Source: Ustulina deusta (lineage: Eukaryota > Ascomycota > Sordariomycetes > Xylariales > Xylariaceae). From it: DNA of 64,000 bases. Position numbers and translations under genes: made by a program. The stretch spans positions 930,001 through 994,000 of the forward strand of contig JAJNNX010000003.1 in the NCBI GenBank assembly GCA_023159155.1, read 5' to 3'. The notes beneath the pieces are model-generated. The model searched no databases. It was not told where the DNA came from and saw only the letters and a list, made by a program, of their open reading frames with translations. Shown one piece after another: positions 58,762 through 64,000 of the stretch (position 1 is the first letter of the stretch; every line of letters begins with the position of its first letter).

Positions 58762-60101
58762 TGGGCGAGGGTTCTTACTACCATGAAGTTGAATACCTAC
58801 ACTACATTCACTCTCAACTTGAATGAGAATGTAATATCTAGTTGGGAACCCTGCCTGCGGCTGTTGACTTGGCGTCTTGAGGTCCGTCAGCCCCTAGTGG
58901 CCCTACTGTGTTAGGTAGTATATTACCGGTATGCGAGAGGAGCGGAGCTCGTGATTTGACTTGCATGCTAAAATACTTACACGGTACTAACGCATAGCAT
59001 CCTTTAGTTCCCGAATGGTTGTCAAATTCCAAATCCGTCCTGCTACGAGGGGTTAACAAACCCCTGGCCATATCCTTCCACTTACGCCGTCTGGTTATAG
59101 ATGTTCAATCGCGGGCTCACTCAACAACGAGAAGTCATTGGATGATAACGGTGACAAATTCCTATTCTAGGTTTCAGCCAACATATCGATATTGAGCGCC
59201 TGGTTCAAGCCCTGCCTAGGTAGCGCCGAGGATCATCCACTCGAAGCCGCCAATCTATACTGATGGCGCCTTATCTTGGATTTGGAACGAGAGGGGCAGC
59301 GAGGGAGCGTCTGCGCGTCTCATGAGTGGATAGAAGATATATGTAAGTGGTGCTCTTTTTCAGCCCACCCCACCGTCTACCCAAACCAGAAATGCAAATT
59401 GTTGTTCTATCTAAGACGGACTCTGCAGTATCATACACTAGGTAGGCTTAGTCTTGCTACCTAGTCTGCCTCTGGTCGACCCTTGTCCTCACACTGACGT
59501 AACAGTGCGCATAACAAGGAGAGGATCTACCCCACCATGGAATCGAAATCATGAAGCCCCGCGTTGCGCGAGACACAAGATTCGGCCGCTTTCTTGACTT
59601 TTGACCCATCCCAGGAGCTACATACAGTAAAACGCCTATCCTAGGGCTCACGCGTATGGGTGGCTTTGCTGACTGCACACCGCACGTTGGCTACACGTGT
59701 AAGTTACTATGCTGACGCCTGGTGGGATCTGCTCTGCATGTCAGACAACTTCCGCCGTACTGGTCGGACCCTTTTTTATTCGTCTCACTTAGAACAACAG
59801 TGCCGCATTGTAAAGAAAGCAGGAGGGGAAAAGGGACTATCGCCGTACTCGGAAAGTTCCCTTTTGAAATTGATTTGATAGGTCTCCTCCCACATAGTAT
59901 AGCATGTACGGTAGTATGTATTAGGTTAATGCCGGGATGTGTCGATGAATCCTTCCCTTGGCCCTCCGTCCCCTGAACTCAGTATTTAAGATGAGGGGAG
60001 ACCCCTCTCTTGAAGTTGTTGCTTCTTTTCTTCCTACTACTCACGCACAAACAACTTCATAACCCCTTCCTAAACCAGATTCTACTTCCATATCATACAA
60101 G
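58762..60101. other. Intergenic region and promoter of the GFA-family gene
   Basis: No gene is seen in the left part. The right end holds a TATA-like element (59983-59990) and a pyrimidine-rich core promoter (60005-60045) of the next gene. Confidence 0.5.
59983..59990 (+). promoter_or_regulatory. TATA-like box of the GFA-family gene
   Basis: TATTTAAG lies 112 nt before the ATG at 60102, followed by a CT-rich initiator region. This is a typical highly expressed fungal promoter layout. Confidence 0.55.
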
Positions 60102-60640
60102 ATGCCTCTCTCCGGTCACTGCCTTTGCGGCGCCGTCAAGTACACCGTTGACTCGGAACCCTTCAACGTCGGCTACGACCACTGCGACGACTGCCAGCGC
60201 CAGACTGGCTCTACCTACTCTCTCATCGCTGTCGTCCCCAAGGACAAGCTTACCATCTCCGGTCCTACCAAGAGCTGGGCTGGTGTCGGTTCCTCCGGCA
60301 AGCCCGTCCACCGTGTCTTCTGCAGCGAGTGCGGCTCTCCTCTCTACCACGACCCTGAGGCCGCCCCCCCAATCATTGCTCTGAAGGCCGGTACCCTCTC
60401 CGTCGAGGACAAGAAGGCCCTCAAGCCCGTAAGTATACCTGACATAACCCCATCGCAGACTGGCCTCAGCTAATCACATAATGACGACAGAACACCGAGG
60501 TCTGGTGTGTCAGCAAGCTCCCCTTCATGACGGAAAAGCTCGAGAATGGTAAATATCAAATCTCTAAATATAGAAAAGTTTGTATACCTAGATCATCCAC
60601 TAATCAAAAGCTAGCTTTCGACCACATGCCCGGCCACTAA
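60102..60640 (+). CDS. GFA/CENP-V family zinc protein (Mss4-like fold)
   Basis: There are three exons: 60102-60428, 60491-60548 and 60615-60640. The introns are 62 and 66 nt (GTAAGT...ACAG and GTAAAT...CTAG). The last exon encodes only FDHMPGH after a split Ala codon. The product is 136 residues. The zinc-binding cysteines are all present: C7 and C9 (GHCLCGAVKY), C28 and C31 (HCDDCQRQTGS) and C74 and C77 (FCSECGSPLY). They match the glutathione-dependent formaldehyde-activating (GFA) family. Most fungal members have no proven substrate, so formaldehyde activation should not be assumed. The protein is cytosolic by sequence (no signal). Strong C-ending codon preference and a TATA-containing promoter suggest high expression. 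Confidence 0.92.
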
Positions 60641-63600
60641 GCCTCTCGTCAATCGACTGGATCTAAGGCGGGAATGAAGTGATGATGTTAACGAAAAAGT
60701 AAAATAAACGAAACAGGACGAGGCAATAGACTTCTTATGTTTCCAATTAGTGGTAGATAGTTCAATGAAAACTCATCCAACCCTATCCATATGCGCCCGG
60801 CGCCAATGCATTCCGTATGATTTGATTGTAGTTATTATAGGGATTGAAGTAGCGTTGGTCGTAGATGAACCAAAACACCAAGTTAGTCAACTGGTTTGAC
60901 TATGTCGCCATGGGTTGTGATGGGGAGTGCGGGGACAGTACTCCTGGAATGGCTGAGTGAGAGAGGCTTGAAATTCTCTTGTAGATCGGTATGATGTATC
61001 TAATCTGATGAAACGCAAGCAAGCAAGCCAACAAGAAAACAAATTACGAAAGAACAAGCTATGTCGAAAAGAAGGGGAAAATATTAGATGACAAACACTC
61101 AGATTAGTATACCTGCAACCACGACGAGACTGACAATCATGAATGAGGTGTCGTCAAAATTGCGGCTCCGTCCTTACCTAAGAAAGCAATCCTCCCCCCA
61201 ATACCCCATAAAATAGAGATGACGGGAGGGTAAGGTTAGATGCCCGCCTAAGGACATGCACATGGCATTGGCATGTGGGCAGGGAGCCGCTGCGTCGCCT
61301 CGTCTGGATCACGACATCTTAGCTCTTGCCTAGACCGGATGGGGTCCCATCCCAATGGAATCTGCGAAAACGAGGGAAGCCGGATAGGTGAGAATCAGGA
61401 GATGTAACACGGAAAGGGCCGCACTGGTATAACCGATCGACGATGATTGGCGTATGTTTGGGAGCTTGGGTGGGAAGGGCCATCAAGGTACTTATTCACG
61501 GGTGGATGAGGAATGGGTGGCCATCAAGGTGTCTGTTTCCTGTCTCGTCTGGTTCCGTCTTGTCTCCTTGGCGAAGGGCAGGGCTGATTATAAATCATCC
61601 ACTCCGCCCGTTCGACTCCGGACTTCTTGTTTTCTTTTTCTTCTTTTGGGGGGCATTGGTTGGTTGTTGTCTTGCCTCCCCTATTAAAAGTGAGACACGG
61701 AGTTGTGTGCGCGGGATAGAGGTCGGGTTTATTTCCCATTCTTTTTGTCTTTTCCTCTTGTGACCCTTGTTACATTGACTTTTTTTTCGTCAATCCCCAC
61801 ACATCCGCTGCTCCTTGGCGTAGCTATTAGCATATCGCATGTCTCTCGCACGACATATCGTGAGATATCACGACAGATGGCGAAGAATGGGGCACTCAGC
61901 ACGTATCTTCCTGTCTTCGCCCCATTTACCCTCGCTTATCCCAATTAGTTTCGGCATCAATCTCCCACAGGAAATAGACTCCTTGGTCCTAAATTCAAAA
62001 GCCATAACAATTTTATATATATCAACCAACTGGCTTTGCCACGCTCTTCACGTGTGGCCTAGGGCAGAATGCCGACACATCACATGACCGACCTGATGAA
62101 ATGCATATGGGGTAATAGTGTGTCGGTCCTAGATTACCATAATGTATTGAGATGCCCGGCGTGTCAAAATGAAGAGGCGCTGATAACCTCGGAATTAAAT
62201 TTGGCCCTAGGCCCTTGCTTAAATGAGGCTACCACCCCATCTACCTATCGACTATTGGAGAGCACAAAGAATGAATCGGCGGCCCATCATGGTTAGGTGG
62301 CATGGTCGTTATTGGTAGTTCTTCTGTTAGTTCACTAAGTTTGCAGGTCTCGTTGAGCTTGACTTGCTACCTTGAAATGTACGAGTCGTGGTCATAATAA
62401 TTTGAGCCCTGCTGCCTAATATTCAGGTTCGCAGCAGAGCCCCAGGAACGCCTGATGGGGGATAGGATTAAAGGTTTCTCGTATCAAAACGTAAGGATGT
62501 TTAAATTTGGCTTTTTTTTTGTTTGTTTTTTTACACGTATGAAATGAACTCCAGGCCGAAGTGACTGAATAGATGTAATGTCGAGAATAAAGATCGACTA
62601 TCATGCCATATTACACCATTTAGCGCTATAATTGAACCTTGGCCCTTAGTGGGAAGTCTGGAATGCTGTATTGAGACTTAAAGAAGAAAGTTAATAAGTG
62701 AAGAATTATGGGAGAAGTATTGGGGGAGTGAAAAAGGCATGTTGCAAGGAGCTTCTTTCGAAGTTATAACTTCTAAGGAATTTTCAAGTCACGGAAGAAT
62801 ATAGTGCCTCGCCAACTTGAAGCGTTCTTTAAGCTCAAGAATCTGGGCAAGGTGTCTAGGTGGTGCGTGACCTTGGCCATAACGAAATACTCCTAAGCCG
62901 GGGGGTATTGAGAAAAAAAAAAGGGAATGATTCCAAACGGAAGCCAATATCCCGCCAAAGTGAGATCCAAGATTGAATCTGGAGAAAAAGCGAAATACCT
63001 CAAACACATGGGCTCTCTCACTAACTTATCTTCTAGCACGAGACCACATCTTACCTACTGTGAACAAGTTGTCCAATACCAACTTCGATTTGAATAGAAT
63101 TCATCTGAACATTCGTACACGATATATGGTGATATGTTACTTGGTCGGAACTGTAGAATTCGGTATCACCCTCTACGGAAAGTTCTCATCCCCTGTCTGA
63201 GATCCAATGTGCGGATTGATGCCGCACTCACTCATAATATGGAAAGCTGGGCAACGGCAGGACACTATGTGGTCTTGCTTTGGGGTCCAAAGGCAGTCCA
63301 TGGCAGTTATAAGTCCAATTTTGAAAAGACCGATCTTGTTTTGTTTCTCGACTTGTTTGATGTTAAACCTTGACGCTATATGAGGGTTTTTTTTTTCAAC
63401 TAGATTGTTCTTGTGCACTAGGTGACCCCGGACGCCAGTTCTTTATTGCAAGCTGGCCCGAAAAGTGAATATTTGTCTTTGTATGTGCTAAGTACCAAAC
63501 CGGCATCGAGACCTACCTATACAGCCTGTCTCCCTCCCAGGGGCCATAATATAATATTAAGGTTGATTAATCGAGTAGTATACATCTTTGAGTTGCGCCG

Positions 63601-64000
63601 TCAAAGTCCCTATGTAGGGTTTGAGGTACAAACTTAATATGCATTTCTGATAAAGATGCCAACAGCCAGTTATAAGCAATCGACATAGCTACTCTATTCT
63701 TTTTAATTACCTTCGATTTTTTTCTCTTCACCAATACCTGTTTCCCTTGGCCAATTCCATGCGCGAAGTATAAGGGAAAGAGACCTGGTAATCAGTTATG
63801 CTGGATAAGTAGTTTGAAGAATGGATGGGAGAATGACAACGAGAGCTCTGGCGATGGTTCCTGGAATAGAGGAGGCTTAGACTGGAATTTTCCCACTTGC
63901 TGTTGCTGCTGCAAAGGAAATAATGGCCTTTGTCCTTCTCAGGATGAGTATGAGAATGGCTACGTCATTGAAATTGAGATTGGACATGTTCTGTGTTTGG
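60641..64000. other. Gene-free right end of the window
   Basis: Only short ORFs are present. One segment (63134-63373, plus, 79 codons, with LTHNMESWATAGHYVVLLWG) looks mildly protein-like but cannot be assigned. Homopolymer A and T runs occur at 62513-62531, 62913-62923 and 63388-63397. A gene could begin beyond the right edge. Confidence 0.45.

Overview
This window is nuclear DNA of a filamentous ascomycete. The genes carry short introns (about 50-120 nt) with GTRNGT donors, CTRAC-type branch points and YAG acceptors. The products are typical of Pezizomycotina, most likely Sordariomycetes: an AtfA-type bZIP with Aft1 domains, a fungal Dsn1/Mis13, a p24 protein ending in the Erv25-type tail, a fungal Sdh5 and a GFA-family enzyme. 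I cannot name a species. Intergenic DNA is long, so the 64 kb holds only about 15 convincing genes. I found no tRNA, rRNA or CRISPR array.

Layout. 0-5 kb: the 3' part of a mitochondrial SpoU rRNA methyltransferase (MRM1-like), then two tail-to-tail genes for secreted, probably GPI-anchored wall proteins (one Cys-rich, one small and Ser/Gly-rich). 5-10 kb: gene-poor, with an undecided ORF pair near 7 kb and a decayed gene at 7.9-8.8 kb. 10-11.5 kb: a six-exon agmatinase with a predicted signal peptide, minus strand. 11.5-15.4 kb: empty. 15.4-18.6 kb: an intronless 1068-residue disordered protein. 20.2-24.1 kb: a housekeeping cluster of U1-C snRNP protein (minus), Erv25-like p24 protein (plus) and Sdh5 (plus). 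24.1-28.9 kb: a gene graveyard, with the relic of a SNF2 helicase C-terminal half on the minus strand and the relic of a STAND/NLR-like protein with C2H2 fingers on the plus strand. Both still have recognisable splice sites but carry stops and frameshifts.

29.7-34.4 kb: the kinetochore subunit Dsn1/Mis13 and the stress bZIP factor AtfA/Atf1, both minus. 38.6-39.8 kb: a two-exon GST-fold protein. 41.3-43.6 kb: a protein whose first half resembles the N-terminal helical domain of fungal NLR-like proteins, with a disordered tail. 43.6-50 kb: gene-free DNA rich in simple repeats and TACCTAGGTA-type palindromes. 50.1 kb: a possible 77-residue protein. 51.7-53.3 kb: the replication licensing factor Cdt1, with an MCB/E2F-like cluster in its promoter. 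54.3-55.1 kb: the transcriptional coactivator Mbf1. 55-60 kb: gene-poor, AT-richer DNA with two protein-like fragments. 60.1-60.6 kb: a three-exon GFA/Mss4-fold zinc protein. 60.7-64 kb: nothing convincing.

The genes do not form one pathway. Most are single-copy core functions (RNA processing, secretion, respiration, chromosome segregation, replication and stress response) separated by long accessory stretches. I see no coherent new system. The most unusual part is the 24-29 kb graveyard, where immunity-type and helicase-type accessory genes are decaying between core genes. Exon boundaries were worked out by hand from splice signals and frame continuity. Family names come from remembered conserved motifs, not from searches.
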